Virus record (IMG/VR): IMGVR_UViG_3300013126_000007
Span: 1 to 35,448 of that record
Length of the DNA stretch: 35,448 nt
Strand: one strand, 5' to 3'
Origin: a virus
The notes beneath the pieces were generated by a model. That model worked only from the letters and a program-made list of their open reading frames with translations, was not told where the DNA came from and did not search any database. Numbering within the stretch: the stretch's first letter is position 1; the number at the start of each line of letters is the position of its first letter. Positions 16,734 through 23,871 of the stretch are shown here, piece after piece. The translations under genes were made by a program, and so were the position numbers.

Positions 16734-17714
16734 TTACTTGGCCCGTCGCAGGCGGCGCAGATGCTCAGCCGCGCGACGGTCCAGCTCCTCCGGGGAGAGG
16801 CTCTCGCTCTCGTCCGTGGCTGACTCGGCTGCGGCTCGTTGCGGTACGCCCACCGGCTTCTTGCCGGCGGACTTGTTGGCGTTCGCCGCAGGAGTCGCCG
16901 GCTGACCCGGCCCCTGTACCTGCGAGGGGGCTGCGGTTTTCGGCACCGCAGGGCCGTAGTAGACGCGCGCCCGCCGCTCGATCTCCTGGAGGAGGCGACC
17001 GGTGGACACGTTGCCGCCGAGCTGCGCGCGGATCTGCTGCGCCTCGGCAACAAAGGCGTTGGCGCCGACCTCCAGCGCGTAGCGCGTGGTGGTGGCGTAG
17101 GCGTCGGGGGCGGCGTCCACGACGTCGCGCACCCGGTCCCAGAGCTGCTGCTGCTCGGCGAAGGCCCGCTGCTGCTCCTCAGCGCGGCGCTGCTCCTCAG
17201 CCTGGCGCTGGCGGGTCTCGGCGCGCTCGCGGCGCAGCTGGGCCAGCTCCTCGCGCAGGGCGTCGGGCATCTGGAGGTCAGCCGCGTAGCCGTCCAGGGC
17301 CCGCTTGGGGTCGATCTGGAGGGCCTCGAAGATCGTGCTGTAGTCGCCGGCCTGGGCCGCGCGCTCGAGGGCCTGCAGCCGCTGGAGCTTGGGCTGCACC
17401 TGCGCTTCCCAGGCCTTCACCTGGCCTTGCCACGCGGCGACGTCGGCCTGGAGCTTGGCCTCGCGCCGGCTGACGTCGGCCACCTTGGCCTCGGCGTCGG
17501 CGCGCAGGGCCTTCGCCTTCTTCTCCATGCGGATCGCCGCCTTCAGCGAGGGCGGCTTGTCGTCGGCCTTGGGCTCCGGGGCGGGGGTCTCCTCGGCAGG
17601 AGCCTCGCCCTCCGTGGCCGGTGCCTCGACCTCGGCGCCTGGCTCGGGGGCTTCGCCCTCCGTCGGCTCGGCGTCGGGCTCGGGGGCGTCAGCGGAAGGC
17701 GTCGCGTCACTCAT
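16734..17714 (-). CDS. Capsid scaffold (assembly) protein
   Basis: The protein has 326 residues; ATG at 17714, overlapping the portal stop (ATGA). Residues 1-50 are an acidic, Pro/Glu-rich disordered segment. About 55-235 is a long charged coiled coil (EELAQLRRERAETRQRQAEE and similar). The C-terminus ends in a short basic helix (ELDRRAAEHLRRLRRAK). A disordered acidic start, central coiled coil and basic C-terminal helix that docks on the coat protein is the classic scaffold arrangement, and the gene lies between portal and major capsid. It should direct procapsid assembly and then leave. Confidence 0.8.
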   Translation of the reverse strand: MSDATPSADAPEPDAEPTEGEAPEPGAEVEAPATEGEAPAEETPAPEPKADDKPPSLKAAIRMEKKAKALRADAEAKVADVSRREAKLQADVAAWQGQVKAWEAQVQPKLQRLQALERAAQAGDYSTIFEALQIDPKRALDGYAADLQMPDALREELAQLRRERAETRQRQAEEQRRAEEQQRAFAEQQQLWDRVRDVVDAAPDAYATTTRYALEVGANAFVAEAQQIRAQLGGNVSTGRLLQEIERRARVYYGPAVPKTAAPSQVQGPGQPATPAANANKSAGKKPVGVPQRAAAESATDESESLSPEELDRRAAEHLRRLRRAK

Positions 17715-19516
17715 GCGAGAGGCATCTCCTGGAGAGGGGGCGCGCCCGGAGGCGCAGGAGGCGGCGCGTCAGGCGACGGCGCCGGGGGCGGGGGGTTGGC
17801 CAGGTCGAGGAGCGCCTTGCAGTCGCTGATCCAGAGCCGGAGCAGCTCCATGCGATCCTCGGGCACGTCCCACAGCCGCCACTGCTGGTAGTGGCGGATC
17901 GCCACCAGCGTGCAGAGGGAGAGGTTGTAGAAGGGCTCCGGGGGCTGGTATTCGCCCTCATCAAGCATCTTCTCGAGCGTCTGCTCGACCAGATCCCACG
18001 ACGCGGTGACCGTCCCAAAGGCGGCCTCGGTGTCGGGGAAGTCGAGGAGCTTGACGATCTGCTCCGGGGGGATCCCGAGCTTGTCGGCGAAGCCGGTGTT
18101 CACCAGGTCGACGACCGCCTCCAGCTTGCCCTGGGGGGTGCTGGGCAGGAGGTTCACCGGCCAGGTCTGGAGGATGTAGCTCGACTCGTCGAGCTTGATT
18201 TCGCCCCACTTGATGCGCTCGGCGCGGCTCTTCCCGCGGAAGACGACCTCGTAGGAAGCATCCTCCGCCGACAGCCGCTCCATCAGCCGCACGATCTCGC
18301 GCGAGGCATCGAGGTAGAAGGCCTCGAACGCGCGGGCGAAATCGAGGAAGCGCTTGCTCTGCAGGTCGGCCGCGAGCCGAATGGCGCGCCCGCTCTGGAC
18401 GCCCGCTGGCTTCTCGCTCCGGGCAGCCGACGCGGCAACACCGCTCATCTGGTAGGCCAGCTCGATGAGCCGATCAAACCAGCGGTAAATCTCGGGGCTG
18501 ACCGCCGGGAAGACGATGGGCTGCGGGGGCGTGACGCCCTCGATGAAGGTGCCAGCCTCCGCGGTGAAGTGCCCCTTGTTGAGCTTGCTGTTGAGGGGCA
18601 GGAACACCTTGGGGTGGGTGTGCAGCTCCTGGCCGTGCTCGATGTCGGCGGCGACCAGGTTCAGCGCCCGCTGGATCTTGCGCAGCTCGTCCGCCAGGCC
18701 GCGCGAGTAGAAGCCGCTGACGGGCTCCTTCCAGCGCAGGAAGGCGAAGGGGAAGGTGCGCGCGGTCCACTCCTCCTCCTCGAGGGTGGCGCCGCTCACG
18801 CAGACGACGTGCCGGCCGTCCTTGGCCTGGGGGCCAGAGCGCAGGTGCCAGGCCTCCACCACGCAGACGAGGTCGCTCTCGCTGTCGGTCCAGCGCCACT
18901 GCTGGTCCAGCTCGTCGCGGGCGAGCTCGATGGCCGCAGCGTGGTCAGGATATAGCTCCTTGAGCACGGTGCGGTCGATCCACTGCGTCCGGTAGAGGGA
19001 GCGGGGGGCGCCGTAGTAGGCATCGCGCCGGTCCACCCACAGCTCCATGGGCAACACCCGCTGCAGCCGCACGCGCCCCTCGTCTTCGGTCACCTGGATG
19101 GCGCCGAAATCGCCCACGAGCGCGTCAAGGACCACGGCTGAGGCGAGCCGGTCGAAGCTGCACTCGTTGAACACGCCCTCGACGAACTGGCCCATCTTCT
19201 GGGCCTTGCGACGCAACGACCAGTCCCCGCCGGTGGTGAGGAACATCGGCCGGGGGCGGCTCTGAATGATCTCCGACCTCACCGTGTCAGCGCAGGACCG
19301 CACCATGTTGACGGCGAGGCGGCCGTCGATCGACGCGCGCCGCACCGTGTAGTCCCCCAGCGTGAAGCCAAGGGCCTGCCAGTCGTCGTAGAGGCAGAGG
19401 CAGGAGATCAGCGCCTCGACGCGGTCGCTCTGGTCCTGCTGGATCTTCCGCACGACGCAGAAGAGGGCGCCGGCAGGATCTTCCTCGCGCCACCAGCGGA
19501 GGTCAGTCGAGCCCAT
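17711..19516 (-). CDS. Portal protein
   Basis: The protein has 601 residues. The ATG at 19516 is chosen over an upstream in-frame start because it follows the preceding gene with a short overlap and begins a sensible protein (MGSTDLRWWREED). It has a helical N-terminus, a beta/alpha wing region with RTQWIDRTVLKELYP, a long helix near about 295-320 (LADELRKIQRALNLVAADIEHG) typical of portal stems, and a Pro/Ala-rich C-terminal tail. Size and position, downstream of terminase and directly before the scaffold gene, support the dodecameric DNA-packaging vertex. No catalytic motif is expected. Confidence 0.8.
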   Translation of the reverse strand: MGSTDLRWWREEDPAGALFCVVRKIQQDQSDRVEALISCLCLYDDWQALGFTLGDYTVRRASIDGRLAVNMVRSCADTVRSEIIQSRPRPMFLTTGGDWSLRRKAQKMGQFVEGVFNECSFDRLASAVVLDALVGDFGAIQVTEDEGRVRLQRVLPMELWVDRRDAYYGAPRSLYRTQWIDRTVLKELYPDHAAAIELARDELDQQWRWTDSESDLVCVVEAWHLRSGPQAKDGRHVVCVSGATLEEEEWTARTFPFAFLRWKEPVSGFYSRGLADELRKIQRALNLVAADIEHGQELHTHPKVFLPLNSKLNKGHFTAEAGTFIEGVTPPQPIVFPAVSPEIYRWFDRLIELAYQMSGVAASAARSEKPAGVQSGRAIRLAADLQSKRFLDFARAFEAFYLDASREIVRLMERLSAEDASYEVVFRGKSRAERIKWGEIKLDESSYILQTWPVNLLPSTPQGKLEAVVDLVNTGFADKLGIPPEQIVKLLDFPDTEAAFGTVTASWDLVEQTLEKMLDEGEYQPPEPFYNLSLCTLVAIRHYQQWRLWDVPEDRMELLRLWISDCKALLDLANPPPPAPSPDAPPPAPPGAPPLQEMPLA

Positions 19517-19784
19517 CGTCGTCCTCCTCGGCGGCACGGTCGACGCGCACGGGGCGCGAGCTGGTGGACCGATACAGCGGGTCATCGGCGAGGGCTTCCG
19601 CGACGGCGGAGCGGGTAGCGGGGGCGGTCGAGGGCTCCGGTGGAGCGTCCGGGTCCGAGGAGGGAAGCGAAGGCGATCCAGCGAGGTCGAAGACGACGGT
19701 CACCCGACGGGCACCCGCCATCTTCAGCGCCACCAGAGCCTCTTCGACCGTCCGCACGAGGAGCAGTCTGAGGTGACCGGTCAA
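19503..19784 (-). CDS. Small protein upstream of portal, unknown function
   Basis: The protein has 93 residues if the TTG at 19784 is used; in-frame GTG codons further in are alternatives. The N-terminal 35 residues could form a small alpha/beta unit (EEALVALKMAGARRVTVVFDLAG). The rest is Pro/Ser/Asp-rich and ends in an acidic run (EEDDDGLD). It overlaps the portal start by 14 bases, which supports translation in the late operon. It is the first leftward gene after the plus-strand cassette and lies just downstream of the palindromic control region, so a leftward promoter there would start with it. Confidence 0.45.
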   Translation of the reverse strand: MTGHLRLLLVRTVEEALVALKMAGARRVTVVFDLAGSPSLPSSDPDAPPEPSTAPATRSAVAEALADDPLYRSTSSRPVRVDRAAEEDDDGLD

Positions 19785-19802
19785 GCGGTGCTAGATCCAC
19801 GT

Positions 19803-19826
19803 TGTCAACCTGTATACACGTTGACA
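19803..19826. promoter_or_regulatory. 24-bp near-perfect palindrome, putative RHH operator
   Basis: Seven-base arms TGTCAAC (19803-19809) and GTTGACA (19820-19826) flank the self-complementary centre TGTATACA (19811-19818). Over 24 bases only the two spacer positions (19810 and 19819) break the symmetry. The right arm contains the -35 hexamer TTGACA of the plus promoter. The centre could also act as a -10 (TATACA) for a weak minus-strand promoter with TTGAAT upstream. Arc/CopG-type ribbon-helix-helix proteins bind such symmetric sites, and the first gene controlled encodes one, so autoregulation is the simplest reading. Confidence 0.75.
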
Positions 19827-19851
19827 GCCTCATTCAATGTTGTGCTAGAAT
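19821..19851 (+). promoter_or_regulatory. Promoter of the RHH cassette
   Basis: A consensus -35 (TTGACA, 19821-19826) is followed after 19 bases by TAGAAT (19846-19851), which is preceded by TG one base upstream, as in an extended -10. Transcription would be expected to start about seven bases later, at or next to the ATG at 19858, giving a leaderless or nearly leaderless message. The -35 lies inside the palindromic operator. Confidence 0.7.
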
Positions 19852-19857
19852 GGCGGC

Positions 19858-20037
19858 ATGGCGATACGTCAACAGGTGAGCCTGTCGCACGAGGTTTACA
19901 GCCTCGCTCGGGCCATCCACATCCTCACCGGAGAGAGCTACAGCGAGCTGATCGGCCAGGCCCTGGCGGCCAGGCTGGCCAAGGATCCGGCCCTGGCTCG
20001 GCGGGTCGAGGAGCTCCAGAAGGCGCTGGCCGCATGA
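19858..20037 (+). CDS. Ribbon-helix-helix (CopG/Arc-like) DNA-binding protein
   Basis: The protein has 59 residues from an ATG at 19858. The opening has the RHH pattern: a short polar/hydrophobic strand (RQQVSLS, 4-10), helix 1 (HEVYSLARAIHILTG), a turn, then helix 2 (SYSELIGQALAARLAK), followed by a charged C-terminal helix (PALARRVEELQKALAA) that may aid dimerisation. Such proteins bind DNA as dimers through the strand pair. The palindrome directly upstream is the obvious target, and the TGA overlaps the next ATG, so the protein probably represses its own four-gene operon. An antitoxin role is also possible because many RHH proteins are antitoxins. No toxin motif is visible downstream. Confidence 0.75.
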   Translation: MAIRQQVSLSHEVYSLARAIHILTGESYSELIGQALAARLAKDPALARRVEELQKALAA

Positions 20038-20357
20038 CCACCTTTGCCCCGCCCCCCGAGGCCCAGATCCACAGCCACAAGGAATGGCGCCTTGCCTTGT
20101 GGCCGGACAGCTTGGATGAGCACACGCACTTCAGCTTCGCCTTCTACCTCTCCGACGAGGCGGCGAGCGTGTACACCCGCCGCGATGGCACCAGCCTCGG
20201 CCCCCAGCACCTGCTCGGCTACCTCACGCCAGACGGCGAGGTGGTGCTGATCTTGGTCTCGTTCAGCAGCGGCGTCCGCACCCACCTCAGCCTGCTCGAG
20301 GAGCTGGTCAAGGCGTTGCGCGAAGTGCTGCCCGAGTTGAAGTGGAGGGAGCCATGA
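20034..20357 (+). CDS. Unknown protein, second gene of the RHH cassette
   Basis: The protein has 107 residues, starting in the ATGA overlap with the RHH gene. It is Pro-rich at the N-terminus and then mixed alpha/beta (EWRLALWPDSLDEHTHFSFAFYLSDEAASVY; GEVVLILVSFSSGV), ending in a charged helix (LSLLEELVKALREVLPEL). There is no membrane segment, signal peptide or catalytic motif. Coupling to the regulator makes it the first effector candidate of the cassette. I do not recognise the family. Confidence 0.65.
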   Translation: MTTFAPPPEAQIHSHKEWRLALWPDSLDEHTHFSFAFYLSDEAASVYTRRDGTSLGPQHLLGYLTPDGEVVLILVSFSSGVRTHLSLLEELVKALREVLPELKWREP

Positions 20358-20614
20358 TCCGCATCACTGAGGTGCTCCCCGTCGATGGAGTCGTCTGGTG
20401 CAAAAACGATCCGCTCGACCCGCCGGGATGGTGCGCCGGTGTCCAGATCGAGTCGGACGTGAGCGGATGGGACGTCGGCGGCGAGGTCGGCGGGACGCTT
20501 CGGGGACGCCGAGCCGGCGTCGTGCGCCGTCGCCGTTTCTTCGAGCTATTCGTCTACGGCGAGGAACCGCCGCCACCCATCGGCGTCGGTGATCTGATCG
20601 TGGAGGAGCCGTGA
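20354..20614 (+). CDS. Unknown protein, third gene of the RHH cassette
   Basis: The protein has 86 residues. The ATG at 20354 lies in an ATGA overlap and has GGAGGGA upstream, so it is preferred to an in-frame ATG 12 bases earlier. The sequence is beta-rich with short charged loops (IRITEVLPVDGVVWCK; GWCAGVQIESDVSGW), an Arg cluster (RGRRAGVVRRRRFFELFVYG) and an acidic end. Two cysteines lie at about 20 and 31. The function is unknown. Its last 60 bases are antisense to the end of the terminase reading frame. Confidence 0.6.
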   Translation: MIRITEVLPVDGVVWCKNDPLDPPGWCAGVQIESDVSGWDVGGEVGGTLRGRRAGVVRRRRFFELFVYGEEPPPPIGVGDLIVEEP

Positions 20615-22356
20615 AAATCATCTTCGCCTTGCTGCTCCTGTGGGCGCTGACCGCCGGCATCGTCTCTCCGCTGGTCTACAGCGTCTGGAACCTCGTCCTG
20701 GCCCCGTGGCTGGAGTGGCGCGAGATGCCCGTGTCCGCGGCGGTCACGATCGGCTCCGCGCTCGCCTTGCTCAGCGTGCGGGTGCGGCGGTCGTAATATC
20801 CAGGCAAGGCGCGTCCTTGCCTCAGCCTCCTGCTCGTCGAGGATCGCCTGCTCGTCCTCGTCCAGGTCGAGCGCCGTCGACGCCGGCCGCACCTCGGCCC
20901 CCCGGTGCCAGGCCTCAAAGACCGCTGTAGCCAGAGCCACGGCGCGGTCGCAGTGACGCCCGTCGGGGGTGGTGGGGACCACCAGCGACTCGCCGCCACC
21001 CGGGCGCGGGCGGATGCGGATGGAGCGGAGCTGCTCCCTTAGCAGCGGGTCGTCGACCATCTTGATGCGCCGCTCCCGGAGCGCGGTGCGCAGCTCGGCC
21101 ATGCACTCCATGACGCTGGCCGCGTTGACCACCGTGAGGCCCGCCTCGCCCAGGTCCTCGCGGGCGCTCTCACGCTCGGCTTGGTCGAGGGCGATGGCCC
21201 ACGCCCCCCATCGCTTCAGGGTCGAAGCGAACATCTCCCAGACTTCCGACGGCTTCAGCGCCTGCCCCTGGTCGGGGTGCAGCTCCTGGAGCACGGGCAC
21301 CTGGAGGCGATGGCCGACGCGCAAGGCGACGGCGATGGCGCTGCTGTTCTTGACCAGGCCCACGTCGCCACCGGCCCCCACGCGGGCGCCGGCGGGGGGC
21401 TCGTCGGGCAGCTCGCCCGGGGCGGCGATGGCGGCGGCCAGGTCATCGGGGGCAAAGAAGCTAGCGGCGCTGGTGCTGAGGAACTTGCAGAAGAACTCCC
21501 GCTGGGCGTTGGAAGTGCCGCGCTGCCGGTCGACCTCCACCGCGGTAGCCACCTGCTCCAAGATGTCCGGGTCGCTTCGGAAGAGGGGCGTCGGGGCAAG
21601 GGCGGCCAGCGCGCTCGAGGGGGCTCCGCCCATGGCGGGGTGGTTGGCCTTGCACAGGTCGTAGGCCAGGCCCGACTCAGCCCAGGGGGTCGTGGGGATC
21701 AGCAACTGGCCCCCCACCATCACGCGCGGCTGCAGGGCGTTGAAGATCTCGACGTCGTTGACGACGTGCGACTCGTCGAAGAAGAAGGCCGCCTCGTCGA
21801 GCATCGCCGCCAGGATGACGCGCCCGCGCTCGGTGACGCCCATCCGCTTCGCCGCCTTGATCTCGAAGGCGACCAGCTTGCGGTCGTTGTCGCGCCGGAT
21901 GACCAGCCGCTCGACGCGCACCCCGGGCTTGGGGGGGTTGAGCAGGAGCGGACGCAGGCGGGGGTTCTCCTCGAGCTGGCCCCGGATGGCGTTGAGGCCT
22001 TCGGTGGCGAGGTCGAGCTCGGGGGCCACGATCCAGCACTTGCCCTCCTGCCCCGGCTGGAGCTTGTCGAGGCGCAGGAAGAGCGCCAGGTAGAGGAGGC
22101 GGATGGCTCCCAGGAACGTCTTCCCGGCTCGGGCGCCGCAGATCAGCACGACGATCTTGCGCACCCCCGGAGGCAGCACGTCGACCTGGCCGAACATCTG
22201 CCGGGCGAGGTCGCGCTCGGGGGGCGGAAGGTCGCGGGGCTCGAGGCCATCGAAGGCGACCATGGCCATCGCCCGCTGCCCCGGCTCCAGGGTGATGCCC
22301 AGGATCTCGCAGAAGCGCAGGAAGGTGGGGGCCCCTTCGATCAGCCGGTCGATCAC
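20554..22356 (-). CDS. terL: Terminase large subunit
   Basis: This is the DNA-packaging ATPase/nuclease, 600 residues, starting at a GTG (22356) that overlaps the small-subunit stop (GTGA). Walker A is CGARAGKT (about 73-80) and Walker B is VILAAMLDE with the Asp187-Glu188 pair. The C-terminal nuclease domain begins near GGDVGLVKNSSAIAVA (about 345), whose Asp is a likely metal ligand; further acidic residues follow. The last roughly 80 residues (about 520-600) are low-complexity and rich in His, Arg, Gln, Asp and Gly. They are translated from the strand opposite two plus-strand genes, so they look like run-on sequence beyond the conserved enzyme. Confidence 0.9.
   Translation of the reverse strand: MIDRLIEGAPTFLRFCEILGITLEPGQRAMAMVAFDGLEPRDLPPPERDLARQMFGQVDVLPPGVRKIVVLICGARAGKTFLGAIRLLYLALFLRLDKLQPGQEGKCWIVAPELDLATEGLNAIRGQLEENPRLRPLLLNPPKPGVRVERLVIRRDNDRKLVAFEIKAAKRMGVTERGRVILAAMLDEAAFFFDESHVVNDVEIFNALQPRVMVGGQLLIPTTPWAESGLAYDLCKANHPAMGGAPSSALAALAPTPLFRSDPDILEQVATAVEVDRQRGTSNAQREFFCKFLSTSAASFFAPDDLAAAIAAPGELPDEPPAGARVGAGGDVGLVKNSSAIAVALRVGHRLQVPVLQELHPDQGQALKPSEVWEMFASTLKRWGAWAIALDQAERESAREDLGEAGLTVVNAASVMECMAELRTALRERRIKMVDDPLLREQLRSIRIRPRPGGGESLVVPTTPDGRHCDRAVALATAVFEAWHRGAEVRPASTALDLDEDEQAILDEQEAEARTRLAWILRPPHPHAEQGERGADRDRRGHGHLAPLQPRGQDEVPDAVDQRRDDAGGQRPQEQQGEDDFHGSSTIRSPTPMGGGGSSP
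20611..20796 (+). CDS. Small membrane protein, last gene of the RHH cassette
   Basis: The protein has 61 residues from a GTG at 20611 (GTGA overlap). A strong transmembrane helix covers about residues 3-24 (IIFALLLLWALTAGIVSPLVY). A second one lies at about 40-56 (AAVTIGSALALLSV), separated by a short WLEWRE loop, with a basic C-terminus. It is wholly antisense to the terminase 3' end. Small two-helix membrane proteins co-expressed with a phage regulator are often superinfection-exclusion or lysis-modulating factors; that is a suggestion only. Confidence 0.6.
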   Translation: MKIIFALLLLWALTAGIVSPLVYSVWNLVLAPWLEWREMPVSAAVTIGSALALLSVRVRRS

Positions 22357-22793
22357 GACGGCTTCGACCGGGGCCGAGGGTCAAGGAAGGAGGCGACGCC
22401 GGTGGGTGTCTGCTGCTCCGCCGCCGGCTTCGGGTCGTTCTTCGGGTCGCGGTGGGCGCCGATGCCGTGGAGCTTGAGCTTCTCCGCCAGCAGGCCCCGG
22501 ATGGCGTAGGGGTCGCCCTGCTCGAAGGCGAGCTGGAGAGCGGCTTCGAGGTCGGCAGCGATGGTCGCCTCTCCTCTCTTGCTGTCGAGCACGGCCTCGA
22601 GCTGGCGCTGGGCCTCAGCGGCATGGCCTCGCACCATCGCCTCGGTGATGCCCCAGGCCTCGGCCAGCTCGGCGGCCTGGGCGCTGTCCCAGGTCCGCTC
22701 CTCCAGGCGCCGCCGGATCGTGCGGACGCGCTGCCAGACGGGGGGCGACTCGGGCGCGCGCGCTGTGTCGGACGGCGGACGGCGGCGCGTCAT
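22353..22793 (-). CDS. terS: Terminase small subunit
   Basis: The protein has 146 residues; ATG at 22793, overlapping the resolvase stop (ATGA), and the stop overlaps the terL GTG. About residues 20-75 are helical with a helix-turn-helix-like stretch (AQAAELAEAWGITEAMVRGHAAEAQR) suited to binding the packaging site. The middle forms an oligomerisation-type helix pair, and the C-terminus is a disordered Pro/Lys tail that could contact the large subunit. The call rests on HTH, size and adjacency. Confidence 0.75.
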   Translation of the reverse strand: MTRRRPPSDTARAPESPPVWQRVRTIRRRLEERTWDSAQAAELAEAWGITEAMVRGHAAEAQRQLEAVLDSKRGEATIAADLEAALQLAFEQGDPYAIRGLLAEKLKLHGIGAHRDPKNDPKPAAEQQTPTGVASFLDPRPRSKPS

Positions 22794-23224
22794 GCGGTCT
22801 CCAGGGTGATCAGCACCCCGGGAGCGTGGGCCCACCGCCTGTGCGCCTCCTGGCCGTAAACCCACGTCACCGGGCCCGAGGGTCCGTCGTCGCAGCCGAG
22901 CCACGCGGCCACGGCGTCGCGGCACGCCTTGAGGGCGCCGGCCAAGTTGTCGTCGTCGAGGGCGCGAGGCCCTAGCCGGGTGAGGGTGCAGCGCACGCGC
23001 CGGGCAGCGAGGTGGTAGCGGTCCTCGGGGTGGAGGGCCTCCAGTCGAGCCGTAACGGCCTCCCGCTGGCGCCGGACACGGGCGGCGCGGGTGTGGTGGT
23101 GGTCGCGGGCGTTGGCTTCGCTCACGGTGGCGACCTCCACCAGCAGCTCGGCGACGGGGCGCCATGCTGGGGGGCGGAAGCGGGCCAGTTCTGCCTCAAG
23201 GGCGGCACAGCGGGGGCAGTTCAC
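22790..23224 (-). CDS. rusA: RusA-type Holliday junction resolvase
   Basis: The protein has 144 residues from a GTG at 23224 (GTGA overlap). The C-terminal half carries the RusA signature: RALDDDNLAGALKACRDAV with Asp90-91-92 and Lys99, then WLGCDDG with Asp112-113, followed by VYGQEA and a final strand VLITLE. In RusA the clustered Asp residues bind the metal that cuts four-way junctions; here they would resolve replication or recombination intermediates before packaging. Unlike RusA itself it has an extra N-terminal helical part starting MNCPRC, a single CxxC that is too small to be a full zinc ribbon alone. The gene lies directly upstream of terminase. Confidence 0.8.
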   Translation of the reverse strand: MNCPRCAALEAELARFRPPAWRPVAELLVEVATVSEANARDHHHTRAARVRRQREAVTARLEALHPEDRYHLAARRVRCTLTRLGPRALDDDNLAGALKACRDAVAAWLGCDDGPSGPVTWVYGQEAHRRWAHAPGVLITLETA

Positions 23225-23472
23225 AGGCTCCCCAGGGCACGCAGCCGGGCTAGCTCCCGCTGGTCGGCCTCGATCTGCGCCAGGAGGTCCACCAGCTCCG
23301 CGCGCGCCTGGTCGAGGGCGGTCTTGAGGTGGCGCCCTTGGCGCAGCGAGGCGCCGCTGTGGTAGGGGCTGGCTTCGGCCTGGCGGGCGTCGGCCGTGTC
23401 GACCTCGGCGAGCTCTGACCAGTACCCGGGGCGGACGTTGTAGACGTCGACGGGGGGGCGGGGGGTAGTCAT
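23221..23472 (-). CDS. Small protein upstream of RusA, unknown
   Basis: The protein has 83 residues; ATG at 23472, in an ATGA overlap with the preceding gene. The N-terminal 35 residues are irregular (VDVYNVRPGYWSELAEVD). The rest is a long amphipathic helix with coiled-coil character (ALDQARAELVDLLAQIEADQ). No enzymatic motif. The coupled position suggests an accessory replication or packaging factor. Confidence 0.6.
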   Translation of the reverse strand: MTTPRPPVDVYNVRPGYWSELAEVDTADARQAEASPYHSGASLRQGRHLKTALDQARAELVDLLAQIEADQRELARLRALGSL

Positions 23473-23600
23473 GCGGCCTCCTGGGGGTAGTGGGCGCGGC
23501 ACGCGCGCCGGGCGAGGTCGGCGGCCTCCGCGGGCGGGCGGCCTTCGTTCAGGTAGTGGCGAAACCACAGGGCGAAGAGGACGCGGGGGCGCCGGTCCAC
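23469..23600 (-). CDS. Very small protein following the origin region
   Basis: The protein has 43 residues if started at the GTG at 23600. The frame stays open upstream to 23873, but that extension translates the iteron repeats into VGT/GTK strings and is probably not coding. The kept part is a helical, aromatic and basic segment (VLFALWFRHYLNEGRPPAEAADLARRACRAHY). The stop overlaps the next start (ATGA), which supports translation. No clear ribosome-binding site precedes the GTG, so the exact start is uncertain. Confidence 0.45.
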   Translation of the reverse strand: MDRRPRVLFALWFRHYLNEGRPPAEAADLARRACRAHYPQEAA

Positions 23601-23643
23601 GGGGCAGGTGACGAAACACCAGCGAGAAGGCGCCGGGCAGGGT

Positions 23644-23871
23644 GTTCCGACCTCGAGCGAACGGGCGTCAGGTAGGAACGCGGTAGGAACGCACTTGGTT
23701 CCGGCCTTTGTTCCTACTGTTCCTACTGTTCCTACCTCTATAGATAGAGGATAAGGATATATATATATGTTGTGCGGTGGGTGCACAGACGGAACGTTGG
23801 CACAACAGCCAAAAAATAGGCTGTTCCTACCATGTTCCAACCTCGATCCGTTCCTACCTTCAGGTTGGAAC
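23644..23871. other. Candidate replication origin: iterons around an AT-rich core
   Basis: Eleven copies of a nine-base unit (consensus GTTCCTACC) occur in 228 bases. Forward copies start at 23644, 23698, 23710, 23719, 23728, 23823, 23834 and 23850. Reverse copies start at 23671, 23682 and 23863. Three are exact head-to-tail tandems (23710-23736). Between the two clusters lie an inverted repeat, CCTCTAT-AG-ATAGAGG (23735-23750), and an AT-rich tract with five TA steps (about 23751-23770), which is exceptional in this GC-rich genome and would melt easily. A perfect seven-base hairpin (AACAGCC/GGCTGTT, 23804-23825) follows. Location immediately after the primase-helicase gene fits a theta-type origin bound by a phage initiator. 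Confidence 0.75.

Noticed and set aside
23804-23825. Terminator at the AACAGCC hairpin
   Set aside because: The A-rich stretch is in the loop and no T tract follows the stem on either strand; it fits better as part of the origin.
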